Source: Nostoc sp. NMS2 | Lineage (GTDB): Bacteria > Cyanobacteriota > Cyanobacteriia > Cyanobacteriales > Nostocaceae | Assembly (NCBI RefSeq): GCF_017115105.1 | Contig: NZ_JABXKH010000058.1 | Location: 19,638-83,637, forward strand | Reading direction: 5' to 3' | Length of the DNA: 64,000 nucleotides | Position numbers and translations under genes: made by a program | Shown here: positions 26,603 through 36,299 of the stretch, in pieces | Layout: each line of letters opens with the position of its first letter | How positions within the stretch are numbered: position 1 is the stretch's first letter | The notes under the pieces: generated by a model | Database searches by the model: none | Told to the model about the DNA's origin: nothing | The model's input: the letters and a program-made list of their open reading frames with translations, nothing else

Positions 26603-26890
26603 TAAAGTGGTCATTAGTCATTAGTTATTATTTTTTGGTACAAACCTCACCTTAAAAGTAGCAAAAAAACTTTCTGATATCAGACTAATTTAAACCACCT
26701 TCTTTATAAGCGTGGTATTTCAAGGAATAATGCCTCTTGCCTTGCTTATTTCTTAATCTTTTCCCACTATAAAATTACCTATTTGTTTTCTCTCATCCTT
26801 GGCGTACTTGGCGCACTTGGCGGTTCGTAAAAAAATAGGCATTCTTCGGGATATCTCTTAGCGTAAGTCTCAAAGACAAGGATAACAAAA

Positions 26891-29116
26891 GTGGTTCATA
26901 GTCTAAATCCTCAAATAACTCCAGCCTCTGAAACTGAACCAAGTTACGGACAATTGTTTGCTGTATTTGTGCGAAGATTTCCTTGGTTTTTAGCAGTATT
27001 AATTAGTTCTATTGCTATCGCCAGCATAGTAACTTTAAATACTAAACCAACTTATAAAAGTTCAATGCAACTGCTAGTAGAACCTAACTATCAAGGCAAG
27101 AAGGAAGGAGCAGGGGTAGACAGCCAGTTTACTGACTCTAATGTTGTGATAGATACTGCCACCCAACTTAACTTGATGCAGAGTTCAGGACTCATTCAAA
27201 AAGCAGTTGATAAACTTCAGTCTGATTATCCAGACATCAGTGCAGGTGAAATTAAATCTTCTTTAGTCTTAACTCAATTGAGAAGCAAAGAAGATAATGT
27301 CGCTACAAAAATCTTTCAAGTTGAATACACTGCCGGCGATCCAGAAAAGACACAAAAAGTTTTGGGTGCAATTCGACAAGTTTATCTGGAATATAACAAA
27401 GAACAACAGAGTTCGCGGTTACAAAAAGGTCTGCAAATTATTAGAGAACAGTTAAGTAAAGCCAGTGAAGAAGTAAACGCATCTGAGACTAATTTACAAA
27501 GATTTCGCAGAAATCAGAACTTAATCGATCCAGAGTCACAAGCCAAAGCCATTGAAACAGCTTTAAATAATATTGCTCAAGAAAGACAGACAACTCGCGC
27601 TCAGTATGGCGAAGCCTTAGCACGCCAAAAATCTTTGGAAGAACAACTGAACCGTTCTCCTCAAAATGCTTTAGTTGCTTCTCGTCTGAGTCAGTCTACT
27701 CGCTATCAAGGCTTACTAAACGAAATCCAAAAAAGCGAACTAGCACTAGCACAAGAACGCTTACGCTTTACAGATCAGACTCCAAATGTGCAAAAGCTCA
27801 GAGAACAGCTTCAGGGACAGAAGGAATTATTACAACAAGAAGTAGGAAGAACTTTAGGCGGAAAGTCTGCTGGTGGATTCACTTCTGGAGACTCTCTTCT
27901 CGAAAAAGGACAACTTGGCCAAATTGATCTTAGTCTCGCTGGTCAGTTAGTAGAAACCCAGACAACTATAGTTGCTTTAACTGCTCGCGATCAAAGTTTA
28001 GCTCAGAAAGAAAACGAGCTACGTTTGGAAATCAAACGCTTTCCGCCTTTGTTAGCTTATTACAATCGGATGTTACCACAGTTGCAATTTAGTCGTGAAA
28101 GATTAGAGCAGCTTTTAAGAGCAGAACAGCAATTACGGCAAGAACTTTCCAAGGGTGGATTTAATTGGGAAGTGGTAGAAGATCCCCAAAAAGGCGCACA
28201 ATTAGGCCCCAATCTTCAACAGAACTTGCTGTTAGGTGCTGTCGTTGGGTTGATGTTAGGAGGAATTGCTGCCTTTATTCGAGATTCGGCTGATGATGCA
28301 GTTCACACCACTGCTGAGTTAGAGAAACAAATGGCTCTACCATTGTTGGGAACAACCCCCAAGTTACCGCCAGCCAAACCCAGAGAATCAATGATCAAAT
28401 TGCCCTTTGGCAAGCCAGAAGTTCTCGCCCCTTGGACAATTCAGGTATTGCAATCTCCCCCGCGTTGGGAATCGCTGGATCTGATTTACAAGAACATTGA
28501 ACTTTTAAATACTGTTGCTAACTTGAAGTCTTTGATGATTACCTCAGCTTTACCCGATGAGGGTAAGTCAGCTTTGGCGTTGGGTCTGGCGATGAGTGCA
28601 GCCCGTTTACACAAAAGGGTGTTACTAATTGATGCCAATTTACGCGATCCCAGCCTGCACCACCAACTGAATCTTCCTAATGAACAGGGGCTTTCAACTC
28701 TACTGGCGAGTGATGCAAGTCTACCCAACCAGATTAGTCTTCAATACTCAGGTTCCTCCTACATCGATATTTTGACTGCTGGCCCCAAACCTACTGACCC
28801 AGCTAATCTGTTGAGTTCCCCCCGGATGATGCAATTGATGGCAGCTTTTGAGGAAAATTATGATTTGGTACTCATAGATGCTCCCCCAGTTCTCGGTTTG
28901 GTAGATGCCATGCTCACCGCATCATCTTGTCGTAGCGTGGTCATGGTGGCAAGCATTGGTATTGTGACGCGAAGCCAGCTAACTCAGGCTACGGCAATGC
29001 TGAGTAAGTTAAACCTGATTGGGGTTGTAGCTAATGGGGTATCAAACTCTAGCAGTAATTACGTACCTTATGTAAAACAACAGCAATTGGCTTTGCGACA
29101 AGCTGTAGAAAAATAG
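26891..29116 (+). CDS. Wzc-like polysaccharide co-polymerase / BY-kinase
   Basis: A 741-residue inner-membrane protein. TM1 is near residues 29-49 (FLAVLISSIAIASIVTL), followed by a Wzz domain and a long coiled coil (about 170-420). TM2 is near 446-463 (LLGAVVGLMLGGIAAFI) and a cytoplasmic bacterial tyrosine kinase domain follows. Kinase motifs: Walker A SALPDEGKSAL, Walker A' VLLIDANLRDP, Walker B LVLIDAPPVLG. The second Asp of the A' motif (usually DxD) is Asn, and the C-terminal tail has only two Tyr (NYVPYVKQ), fewer than usual tyrosine clusters. Such proteins set chain length of exported polysaccharides. Start is GTG at 26891 with AAGGA about eight bases upstream. A terminator follows at 29244. 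Confidence 0.9.
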   Translation: MVHSLNPQITPASETEPSYGQLFAVFVRRFPWFLAVLISSIAIASIVTLNTKPTYKSSMQLLVEPNYQGKKEGAGVDSQFTDSNVVIDTATQLNLMQSSGLIQKAVDKLQSDYPDISAGEIKSSLVLTQLRSKEDNVATKIFQVEYTAGDPEKTQKVLGAIRQVYLEYNKEQQSSRLQKGLQIIREQLSKASEEVNASETNLQRFRRNQNLIDPESQAKAIETALNNIAQERQTTRAQYGEALARQKSLEEQLNRSPQNALVASRLSQSTRYQGLLNEIQKSELALAQERLRFTDQTPNVQKLREQLQGQKELLQQEVGRTLGGKSAGGFTSGDSLLEKGQLGQIDLSLAGQLVETQTTIVALTARDQSLAQKENELRLEIKRFPPLLAYYNRMLPQLQFSRERLEQLLRAEQQLRQELSKGGFNWEVVEDPQKGAQLGPNLQQNLLLGAVVGLMLGGIAAFIRDSADDAVHTTAELEKQMALPLLGTTPKLPPAKPRESMIKLPFGKPEVLAPWTIQVLQSPPRWESLDLIYKNIELLNTVANLKSLMITSALPDEGKSALALGLAMSAARLHKRVLLIDANLRDPSLHHQLNLPNEQGLSTLLASDASLPNQISLQYSGSSYIDILTAGPKPTDPANLLSSPRMMQLMAAFEENYDLVLIDAPPVLGLVDAMLTASSCRSVVMVASIGIVTRSQLTQATAMLSKLNLIGVVANGVSNSSSNYVPYVKQQQLALRQAVEK

Positions 29117-29130
29117 CTAGTACCGCAGGG

Positions 29131-29165
29131 CGTAATTCGTAATTCGTAATTCGTAATTCGTAATT
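29131..29165. repeat. Heptamer CGTAATT x5
   Basis: Five perfect tandem copies of CGTAATT just after the Wzc-like gene. The same heptamer occurs near 32488, 38331, 51873, 51986 and 55454. Confidence 0.9.
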
Positions 29166-29243
29166 GCTGTACCGTAAGGGTTTCATTGATTTGGAATGGG
29201 TGGTTTATTTACGCCGCGCTGTACTAGTACCGCGAGATGTATA

Positions 29244-29280
29244 GATCCCCGACTTCTTAAAGAAGTCGGGGATCTTGTCT
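29244..29280 (+). terminator. Strong hairpin terminator after wzc-like gene
   Basis: Stem GATCCCCGACTTCT, loop TAA, complementary arm AGAAGTCGGGGATC, then TTGTCTTTTG. It separates the upstream half of the polysaccharide island from hepC and hepA, so these are likely different transcripts. Confidence 0.75.
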
Positions 29281-29819
29281 TTTGTATTTATAAACAAAAT
29301 TTCATTTTATTGCTATCAGGAAAATTTTAGTATATTTATGCGATCTTTATGGGTTTTCAGAGAAATTACTGGCTCTTTAAAGAGTAAATAAAGAATTTAT
29401 TTGAGCGATCGCTATTTCTAGATAGTCTTATATTCTAGAGATTAAAGCACCTTCATAAAGGCTAGAAGACAAGGGTGGACTGGTTTTGTTAAATCTATCG
29501 ACACAATAAACACCTCAGTACAATTAAACGTAGATATAGATTTATGGGTAATTTCCCTCTACATATTTCTACTTTCAGTAGTTACCGGAAAATACCGATT
29601 GCCCATGAATATTGATAGTAACGTTGATTTATAAACCTCTACACCAGCAGAATCCTGGACGATATGTGCTTTGCTGAGTGGCAAATAGCAATAACATATT
29701 TTTGCCCTCAATTATCTCCAACTTTTTGGACTTACAACAAGATTCGGATTTGGGTCTTTGGCATTAATAGCCTTTGATAGCGCCTCAGTAATTCACTCCT
29801 GTATAAACCCAAAGACATT
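29281..29819. other. Upstream region of hepC
   Basis: About 540 bases without a gene, between a terminator and the hepC start. AT-rich, with one GCGATCGC octamer (29405). The hepC promoter should be here. I did not find a clear NtcA site (GTA-N8-TAC). Confidence 0.5.
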
Positions 29820-30536
29820 ATGACAACTTCAATAATTCCAACTCTAGAGAATTTATATGATATAACCCAGGAACAGCAAGATAAGGGTGAGTACTGCACA
29901 CTCCTGTGGCGGCGGGGTCAGTTGTTGGTAAAGCAGCCTGGACGAGTGAAACAACCATATCTGCCTGTATTAGATAGTAAGCGATCGCTAGTCAAATGCT
30001 TACAACATTCTCCTATAAGTTTGGTAAGCATAGATCCAAAGCTGGGTGAGGCTTTGCTCAAGTTTTGGGCAGATGCATGTCAAGAAGCTCAAAAACCAAT
30101 ATTCCTCAGCATACCAGCCGGCAATAAACCTTCTAATCAACCCTGGAGACAATTGCAGCGACTAATTGATTGGATTGCTGCTTTAATATTGCTGCTATTA
30201 CTCAGTCCAGTCATGCTGGTATTGATTGTACTAGTGCAAGTTTACTCACCAGGATCACTCTTTTGCCATGAATGGCGTGTTGGAGAACGAGGTAAACTCT
30301 TTCAAGCAATGAAATTTTGCACACACAATATCACACCGCTAGGTTGGATGAGTAAATACAATCTCGACAATCTGCCTCAGTTATTTAATGTGCTGCGGGG
30401 TGACATGAGTTTGACCGGATCTCATTGTTGGACTTTAGAAGATGCAGTACAGCTAAATAAACTACCAGACATTAAAGCTTCCTGGGAAGTAGAGGCACAG
30501 TCTCACCTCTTACATCTAGATAGCCAAACACTGTAA
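29820..30536 (+). CDS. hepC: HepC-like sugar transferase
   Basis: A 238-residue protein matching HepC of Anabaena (heterocyst envelope polysaccharide) in its N-terminal extension (LENLYDITQEQQDKGEYCTLLWRRG is its opening, split) and place directly before hepA. The C-terminal half is a bacterial sugar transferase domain that normally moves phospho-sugar onto undecaprenyl phosphate: membrane segment IAALILLLLLSPVMLVLIVL (about 120-140), RVGERGKLFQAMKF, and LDNLPQLFNVLRGDMSLTG. The usual LDELPQ is LDNLPQ, so the catalytic Glu is Asn, and the terminal PRP is SHC. The segment between KF and LD is also short. It may be catalytically altered or act as a partner protein. Confidence 0.85.
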   Translation: MTTSIIPTLENLYDITQEQQDKGEYCTLLWRRGQLLVKQPGRVKQPYLPVLDSKRSLVKCLQHSPISLVSIDPKLGEALLKFWADACQEAQKPIFLSIPAGNKPSNQPWRQLQRLIDWIAALILLLLLSPVMLVLIVLVQVYSPGSLFCHEWRVGERGKLFQAMKFCTHNITPLGWMSKYNLDNLPQLFNVLRGDMSLTGSHCWTLEDAVQLNKLPDIKASWEVEAQSHLLHLDSQTL

Positions 30537-30650
30537 CTTATCTGTGCGGTAATTGATGATTTCATTTACCGCACTGAGACTAACGCAAAAATTGCTTACA
30601 TCGCATCTATAACGGTCTATCTACCTTGCCAAACTATTATTCTAAAATCA

Positions 30651-32492
30651 ATGAATTCTCAACTCCCTCAAAAATTCCGCAATCTGCTCAAAGCTTCCAG
30701 CTTTTGGCAAGATAACTATTTGATATTGCGAGAATTTAAACACTTTCGCAAAATAGTAATTTTAGCTCTAATATTCTCAATTTTAGCAGCAACCTTTGAA
30801 GGAGTAAGTATTGGTTTTTTACTTTCCTTCTTGCAAAGCTTAACTAGTCCAAATGCTCAACCTGTCCAAACAGGAATAGAATGGTTTGATACTTTAGTCT
30901 TAGGCTCGAAGTCATCAGCAATTAACCGTCTATACCGCATATCTTCGCTGATATTATTAAGTACTTGGTTACGTGTTGCTTTTAATTATTTTGCACTAGT
31001 TTATACAGAATTATCTCAACTGCATTTTGGCGATCGCTTACGCAAGCAAATTTTTGAACAGTTACAATCCTTATCGTTAAGTTACTTTGCTAAAACTCGT
31101 TCTGGTGAACTGATTAACACAATAACCACAGAAATCGAAAGAATCAGGCAGGGTTTCAGTGGTGGAGCATTTTTAGTAAGTAGAGGAATAACAACTCTTG
31201 TCTACTTAATATCAATGTTTTTGATATCATGGCAACTGACTATAATTTCAGCATTACTATTTACACTTTTAGGTGTAGGGTTATCTAATCTGAATGCCAG
31301 AGTTAGAGAATCCAGTTTTGGTATGACAACTGCTAATGCTAACTTTACATCAACAGCCATAGAATTTATTAATGGTATTCGCACTGTTCATTCTTGTGGT
31401 ACTCAAGAATTTGAGCGTCAGCGTTATTACAAAGCTAGCGATAAGGTAGTAAGCTCTACAACTAAAGTTGTATTCACTTGGACACTTGTCAAGCCAATTG
31501 CTGAAGGGGTAGCTACTACCGTCTTGGTGGGAATGATTATTTTAGCATTCACTAGCTTGGTTAGTAATGGAACACTACAAGTTGCTTCTTTACTAACATT
31601 CTTCTTTGTACTATTTCGCTTCATTCCGTTTGTTCAAGATATTAATGGTACGCGGGCATTTCTCAGTACCCTACATGGTTCAGCAGACAATATTAAAAGC
31701 CTGTTGAAAAGTGATGATAAATATTATTTCCAAAATGGAAAATTGCAATTTAAAGCTTTAGAAAGGGCAATAAATTTAGTATCTGTAGATTTCGGTTACG
31801 ATGACCAAAACATAGTACTACATAACATTACCCTAACCATTGAGAAGGGAAAAATGACTGCACTAGTCGGAGCATCTGGTGCTGGTAAAACAACTCTGGC
31901 TGATTTAATCCCTCGCTTTTATAATGCTACAGAGGGAAATGTTTATATCGATGAAGTTGATATAAGACTGTTTGAAATTAACTCTCTACGTCGTCAAATA
32001 GCTGTTGTCAGTCAAGATACGTTTATCTTCAATACTGATGTTTGGCAAAATATTGCTTATGGCACTCCACAAGCCACTAATGAGCAAATTCAAGAAGCCG
32101 CTAAACTAGCGAATGCGCTGGAATTTGTTTTAGAAATGCCCCAAGGTTTTAATACCCAATTGGGAGATCGGGGTGTTAGATTATCTGGAGGACAAAGACA
32201 GCGAATTGCGATCGCGCGGGCGCTACTACGAAACCCCGAAATTTTGATTTTGGATGAAGCAACTAGCGCTTTAGATTCGGTATCCGAGCGTTTAATTCAA
32301 GATTCATTAGAAAAGCTATCTGTTGGTAGAACAGTAATTGCGATCGCTCACCGTCTTTCTACTATTTCTAAAGCAGATAAAGTCGTAGTTTTGGAAGCGG
32401 GGCGAATAGTAGAACAGGGTAAGTATCAAGAATTACTTGCACGCCAAGGCAAACTTTGGGAATATCACCAGATGCAATACTATAATTCGTAA
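30651..32492 (+). CDS. hepA: HepA-like ABC exporter (fused TM and ATPase)
   Basis: A 613-residue half-transporter. About five to six membrane segments lie in residues 35-330 (for example VILALIFSILAATFEGVSIG). The ATPase half has Walker A GASGAGKTT (about 406-414), Q-loop VVSQDTF, signature LSGGQRQRIAIARALL, Walker B ILILDEATSALDS and H-loop AHRLST. In Anabaena PCC 7120 HepA is required for the envelope polysaccharide layer of heterocysts and is induced on nitrogen step-down. It follows hepC by 114 bases. The last codons, AAT TCG TAA (Asn-Ser-stop), come from the CGTAATT heptamer array that starts inside the gene. Confidence 0.9.
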   Translation: MNSQLPQKFRNLLKASSFWQDNYLILREFKHFRKIVILALIFSILAATFEGVSIGFLLSFLQSLTSPNAQPVQTGIEWFDTLVLGSKSSAINRLYRISSLILLSTWLRVAFNYFALVYTELSQLHFGDRLRKQIFEQLQSLSLSYFAKTRSGELINTITTEIERIRQGFSGGAFLVSRGITTLVYLISMFLISWQLTIISALLFTLLGVGLSNLNARVRESSFGMTTANANFTSTAIEFINGIRTVHSCGTQEFERQRYYKASDKVVSSTTKVVFTWTLVKPIAEGVATTVLVGMIILAFTSLVSNGTLQVASLLTFFFVLFRFIPFVQDINGTRAFLSTLHGSADNIKSLLKSDDKYYFQNGKLQFKALERAINLVSVDFGYDDQNIVLHNITLTIEKGKMTALVGASGAGKTTLADLIPRFYNATEGNVYIDEVDIRLFEINSLRRQIAVVSQDTFIFNTDVWQNIAYGTPQATNEQIQEAAKLANALEFVLEMPQGFNTQLGDRGVRLSGGQRQRIAIARALLRNPEILILDEATSALDSVSERLIQDSLEKLSVGRTVIAIAHRLSTISKADKVVVLEAGRIVEQGKYQELLARQGKLWEYHQMQYYNS

Positions 32493-32523
32493 TTCGTAAT
32501 TCGTAATTCGTAAATTACGAATT
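32484..32523. repeat. CGTAATT heptamers overlapping hepA stop
   Basis: Three perfect heptamers (32488-32508) then a partial unit and a reversed AATTACGAATT-like arm ending at about 32523, giving a small hairpin. It supplies the hepA stop codon at 32490-32492. Confidence 0.85.
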
Positions 32524-32567
32524 CATTTCCCTACTCAGTTATTGATAATTTTAATGAGGAAAAATAA

Positions 32568-33407
32568 ATGGTAAATATAGGCTACCACACTGCTAAAATT
32601 CAGGGTAGATTTAATCGCTCTCTATATAAAGCAGCCCTTTCTCAGATTGTCAGTATTCCCATCAAACAAACTCGGCAAGTTCCGGTAAGTATCTATGCCT
32701 TATCATGCGAACGCGATTTACCAGAACAAGTGGCAAGTATTCGGTCATTCATTCGTCATGTGGGCATTCCAGAGACATTTACTGTCGTTTCCGATGGTAG
32801 TTATACTGATTCTAGTTGTAATTTACTCCGCCGTATTCATCCCTGCGTTCAGGTAATACTTTTACAAAACTTCTTGAGAACAGATTTACCTCAATGTGTT
32901 CTTGATTATGCCCAACTGCATCCAATGGGTAGAAAGTTGTCGGCATTGATGTCGATTCCTGTTAATGGTACTACGATTTACACTGATTCAGATATTTTAT
33001 TTTTTCCTGGCGGGATTGACTTAATTGATTTGAGTAAGTCGGACGAAAAATATTCTCTTTATCTACCTGATTGTTCTATGTCGCTTGACGAGCGAATTAT
33101 TTATGATGAGTCTGAAAAGTCAAATCCCGTAAATGGTGGATTTATATTATTTAGGCATGAATTCGACTGGAGTTTTGCCATCGAACGGTTAGCAAATCTT
33201 CAAGAATCTCCTACTTATTTTACTGAACAAACAATTGTCCATTTGACCATGCACCACAATCATGGTCAGCCTCTATGCTCAAATAAATATGTTCTCAATG
33301 TAGAAGATCAGTTCATCTATCCAGATAAATCTGCAAGTAAAAACATTGCTCTCAGACATTATGTGAGTGATGTTAGACATAAGCTTTGGTTTAATGTTGG
33401 CATATAA
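32568..33407 (+). CDS. Glycosyltransferase-like protein with DxD motif
   Basis: A 279-residue protein directly after hepA. A GT-A type active site is suggested by TTIYTDSDILFFPGG (DSD as DxD, about residues 142-150) and NPVNGGFILFR, which resembles nucleotide-diphospho-sugar transferase families. Other recognisable parts are VPVSIYALSCERDLP and FTVVSDGSYTD. Donor and acceptor are unknown. AATGAGGAAAAATAA upstream of the ATG contains a usable ribosome site. The position after hepA corresponds to the Anabaena envelope polysaccharide island, where glycosyltransferase genes follow hepA. Confidence 0.75.
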   Translation: MVNIGYHTAKIQGRFNRSLYKAALSQIVSIPIKQTRQVPVSIYALSCERDLPEQVASIRSFIRHVGIPETFTVVSDGSYTDSSCNLLRRIHPCVQVILLQNFLRTDLPQCVLDYAQLHPMGRKLSALMSIPVNGTTIYTDSDILFFPGGIDLIDLSKSDEKYSLYLPDCSMSLDERIIYDESEKSNPVNGGFILFRHEFDWSFAIERLANLQESPTYFTEQTIVHLTMHHNHGQPLCSNKYVLNVEDQFIYPDKSASKNIALRHYVSDVRHKLWFNVGI

Positions 33408-33477
33408 GTTGATAAAGATAAGCCTCTAATTCTATGAGGAATCTAATTAATAATAAGGTAAAAATAAATGGTGATGA

Positions 33478-34680
33478 ATGCTTAACTCAATTAATGATGC
33501 CAAACAAGATAATAAACAATTGCATAGAGGGATTTTTGAAGAAGACCTGATTTATCAATGCTCCAATTTTAATGTAGGTGAGGGCGGAGGTGTTGAAACT
33601 TATTTAGCTTCTCTGTTTGAACATCGACCACCTGAAGTTAGCGATCGCGTGATAAAATCGCTCAAGAATGTTGACCAAGGTCAATTCAAGCTGCTGCACA
33701 TCCACAGCCCAGATTTATTATTGCAGCTTACGGGCGAATGTCCTACTGTATTTAGTGTTCATAATCACTCATTATACTGTCCTAGTGGCACAAAGTACTT
33801 AGCAGGGCAACGCACAATCTGCAATCGCAATTTTTCTTACTTAGGTTGTACTTGGGGTAAACTAGCAGATAAATGTGGTAGCCGTAGACCATTAAGAACT
33901 CTTAAAGAACTTCAAATTACTCATCAGTTATTAGATACCTTAAAAAAAGTAAAAATTACTTTTGTTGCTAATAGCGAATACGTGCGTCAAGAGTTGATTA
34001 AAAACGGTGTACCCCCTGAGCAAACTGTAACGCTACACTGTGGTATCTCTATACCAAAAATAACAACTGCACCCTTAAGTTTAGAAGTCCACCAAAATCA
34101 TAGAATTTTGTTTGTTGGTCGCATTGTTTCTGATAAAGGTTTGGAATGGCTGCTCAAAAGCTTAATACATACAAACCCGCAAATTCAGCTTGATATTGCA
34201 GGTGAAGGCTGGGAACGACCACGGTTAGAAAAGTTAGCAAATACCCTTGGATTAAGTAAGCGGATCTCTTGGCATGGTTGGTGCGATGCTGACAAGATAA
34301 ATCAACTTTATCAACAGTGTTTTGCAGTCATCTTCCCTAGTATCTGGCCTGAACCTGCCGGTCTTGTAACTCTGGAAGCATACTCTAATTATCGACCTGT
34401 AATTGGTAGTGCAGTCGGAGGGATTCCAGAACATTTACGAGATGGAGAAACAGGTATTTTGGTTCCAGGTAATAATATCAAAAAGCTGGTTGATGCTATT
34501 AATTATTTGTATGGAGATCACCAAAAAAGCCGACAAATGGGCGAACAAGGCCATGCTTTATTGATGAAGGAATTTACAATGGCTGCTCATGTAAATAATC
34601 TGCGAACAATTTATGCAAAAACAATAGCTGAATTTCCTTCGAGAACCAAAAAATTATATAGCATTCCTCAAGTGAAATAA
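33478..34680 (+). CDS. Glycosyltransferase family 4
   Basis: A 400-residue GT-B enzyme. The N-terminal domain contains FNVGEGGGVETYLASLF and a cysteine-containing stretch (HNHSLYCPSGTKY, CNRNFSYLGCTWG) seen in a subgroup of GT4 enzymes. The donor domain has RILFVGRIVSDKGLEWLLKSL (split), LDIAGEGWERP, ISWHGWCD and the E-x7-E loop FPSIWPEPAGLVTLEAYS. It is part of the island and starts at an ATG lying 70 bases after the preceding gene. Confidence 0.9.
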   Translation: MLNSINDAKQDNKQLHRGIFEEDLIYQCSNFNVGEGGGVETYLASLFEHRPPEVSDRVIKSLKNVDQGQFKLLHIHSPDLLLQLTGECPTVFSVHNHSLYCPSGTKYLAGQRTICNRNFSYLGCTWGKLADKCGSRRPLRTLKELQITHQLLDTLKKVKITFVANSEYVRQELIKNGVPPEQTVTLHCGISIPKITTAPLSLEVHQNHRILFVGRIVSDKGLEWLLKSLIHTNPQIQLDIAGEGWERPRLEKLANTLGLSKRISWHGWCDADKINQLYQQCFAVIFPSIWPEPAGLVTLEAYSNYRPVIGSAVGGIPEHLRDGETGILVPGNNIKKLVDAINYLYGDHQKSRQMGEQGHALLMKEFTMAAHVNNLRTIYAKTIAEFPSRTKKLYSIPQVK

Positions 34681-34905
34681 GCTTAAGTCGGTTGGCGCAA
34701 TTAAAGCTAACTGGTAAGGGCTGTCCTTTGTCCTCCCTTCGGCTCCGCTCAGTGCAAGTTGTCATTGGTCATTAGTAAAGACTTTAAGCCTGTTTACGTT
34801 TCGTAACATAATTTGCTTTATTTCTACTAACTTACTTAGTTTGGTTAAAACCTCAAATAAACCTCATCTATGTTGAAACCTAGAGTTTTTTAAAAGATAT
34901 ATTTA

Positions 34906-34988
34906 TGTAGGTTGGGTGGAGTGAAACGCAACCCAACATTATCACCAAATTTTATGTTGGGTTACGCTATCGCTGCACCCAACCTACA
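34906..34988. repeat. 83-bp palindromic intergenic element
   Basis: Arms TGTAGGTTGGGTG...AACCCAACAT and ATGTTGGGTTA...CACCCAACCTACA are nearly complementary over about 33 bases each, with an AT-rich loop between. The sequence is a common cyanobacterial intergenic palindrome. It lies between two glycosyltransferase genes in a gap of about 376 bases that otherwise shows no gene. Confidence 0.8.
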
Positions 34989-35056
34989 AAACTACGGTTC
35001 TCAAGGTAGATGAAGTTTAGTGCATCTTTTATCTATGAAATATAAAGGAAAAAAAT

Positions 35057-36049
35057 ATGTCATTATCTCAAGAATGCCAACAGCCTTTAGTCAGCGTTAT
35101 TATCCCCACCTATAACCGACCAGATTATCTCAAGCAAGCGATCGGTAGTGCTATTAAACAGACTTATCAAAATATCGAAATTATTGTTTCAGATAATTGT
35201 AGTGAAGAAAATACCCAAGCTATTGTTGCATCTTTTGGTGATTCACGCATTCGATTTTGGCGACATCAGCAAAATGTCGGTATGCTTGCTAATCAGCAAC
35301 ACGGCTTCAAGATGGCGCGAGGTAAATATGTTGCTAGTCTTCATGATGATGATATGTGGAATGAAGACTTTTTAGCAAAGCTTGTACCACCACTAGAAGA
35401 AAATCCTGACTTAATTATTGCTTTCTGCGACCAATATATTATAGATGCAAATGGCATTATTAATGATATTGGAACTGAAGAGAATACACGCGGTTATAAG
35501 CGAGATAAATTAGCAAAAGGAATTCATCAACCTTTCTACAAAATTGGATTGGTAGATAAGAGTATACCTACTGCTGCATCTTGTTTGATTCGCAATAATC
35601 TTGTGGATTGGGATAGTATTCCTCCAGAAGTTGGCGGGATGTGGGATTTATATTTAACTTACCTTTGTTGTATATCGGGTTATGGCGCTTACTACTATCC
35701 AGAAAGATTGACGCGATATCGTGCCCACGAGCAAACTGATACTATGCTCAGTGGTAGTCGAGATGTGCAGGCAAAAATCCGCAAGGCTAAAAGCGAAATG
35801 TTCTGTTATCAAGTATTCATGGAAGACGCTCGTTTACAGCAATTTAGGACGTATTTTCAACAGAAATGGTTAGAAGCTAATACAACTTTTGGAATTGGTT
35901 TGCTACGAAGTGAACAGATAGCGGTAGCACGTCCTTATTTTTGGCAAGCATTGAGAAAGCAAAAGTTTAATACCCGAACTCTAGTCGCACTCGCTCTTAG
36001 TTTTACTCCAAAAATTTTGGCAAATAAGTTAATAGGATTTTCTAAATAA
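35057..36049 (+). CDS. Glycosyltransferase family 2
   Basis: A 330-residue GT-A enzyme. PLVSVIIPTYNRPDYLKQAI at the start, ASFGDSRIRFWRHQQNVGML, and the metal site in VASLHDDDMWNEDF are clear. A conserved region PPEVGGMWDLYLTYLCC lies in the middle. The ATG has AAAGGAAAA eight bases upstream. Donor and acceptor cannot be read from the sequence. It stands in the later half of the polysaccharide island. Confidence 0.9.
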   Translation: MSLSQECQQPLVSVIIPTYNRPDYLKQAIGSAIKQTYQNIEIIVSDNCSEENTQAIVASFGDSRIRFWRHQQNVGMLANQQHGFKMARGKYVASLHDDDMWNEDFLAKLVPPLEENPDLIIAFCDQYIIDANGIINDIGTEENTRGYKRDKLAKGIHQPFYKIGLVDKSIPTAASCLIRNNLVDWDSIPPEVGGMWDLYLTYLCCISGYGAYYYPERLTRYRAHEQTDTMLSGSRDVQAKIRKAKSEMFCYQVFMEDARLQQFRTYFQQKWLEANTTFGIGLLRSEQIAVARPYFWQALRKQKFNTRTLVALALSFTPKILANKLIGFSK

Positions 36050-36299
36050 TAGAGCAATCGTATAAGTTGTTTTTTTCTAGAACCGCAGAGACACAGAGGA
36101 CGCAGAGAGAATAAAAAACATCCCAAATTTTATTTTGGGATGGGTGTCCGCACTACGTGCCGCTACGCTAACACCCGTTCCATATTCAGGGCGGGCAGGA
36201 TGTCCACCCCACAAGATGGATAATTTATTTCTTGAAGTTCTTTATGTGTGAGCAAACAAAATATTTATGCAATACGTTTATCTTTAAGGAAGATAGTGA

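Noticed and set aside
29131..29165. CRISPR-like array of CGTAATT
   Set aside because: The units are 7 bp and directly contiguous, with no spacers; this is a short tandem repeat.
29281..29819. NtcA binding site upstream of hepC
   Set aside because: I looked for GTA-N8-TAC with a -10 box and found no convincing match by eye.
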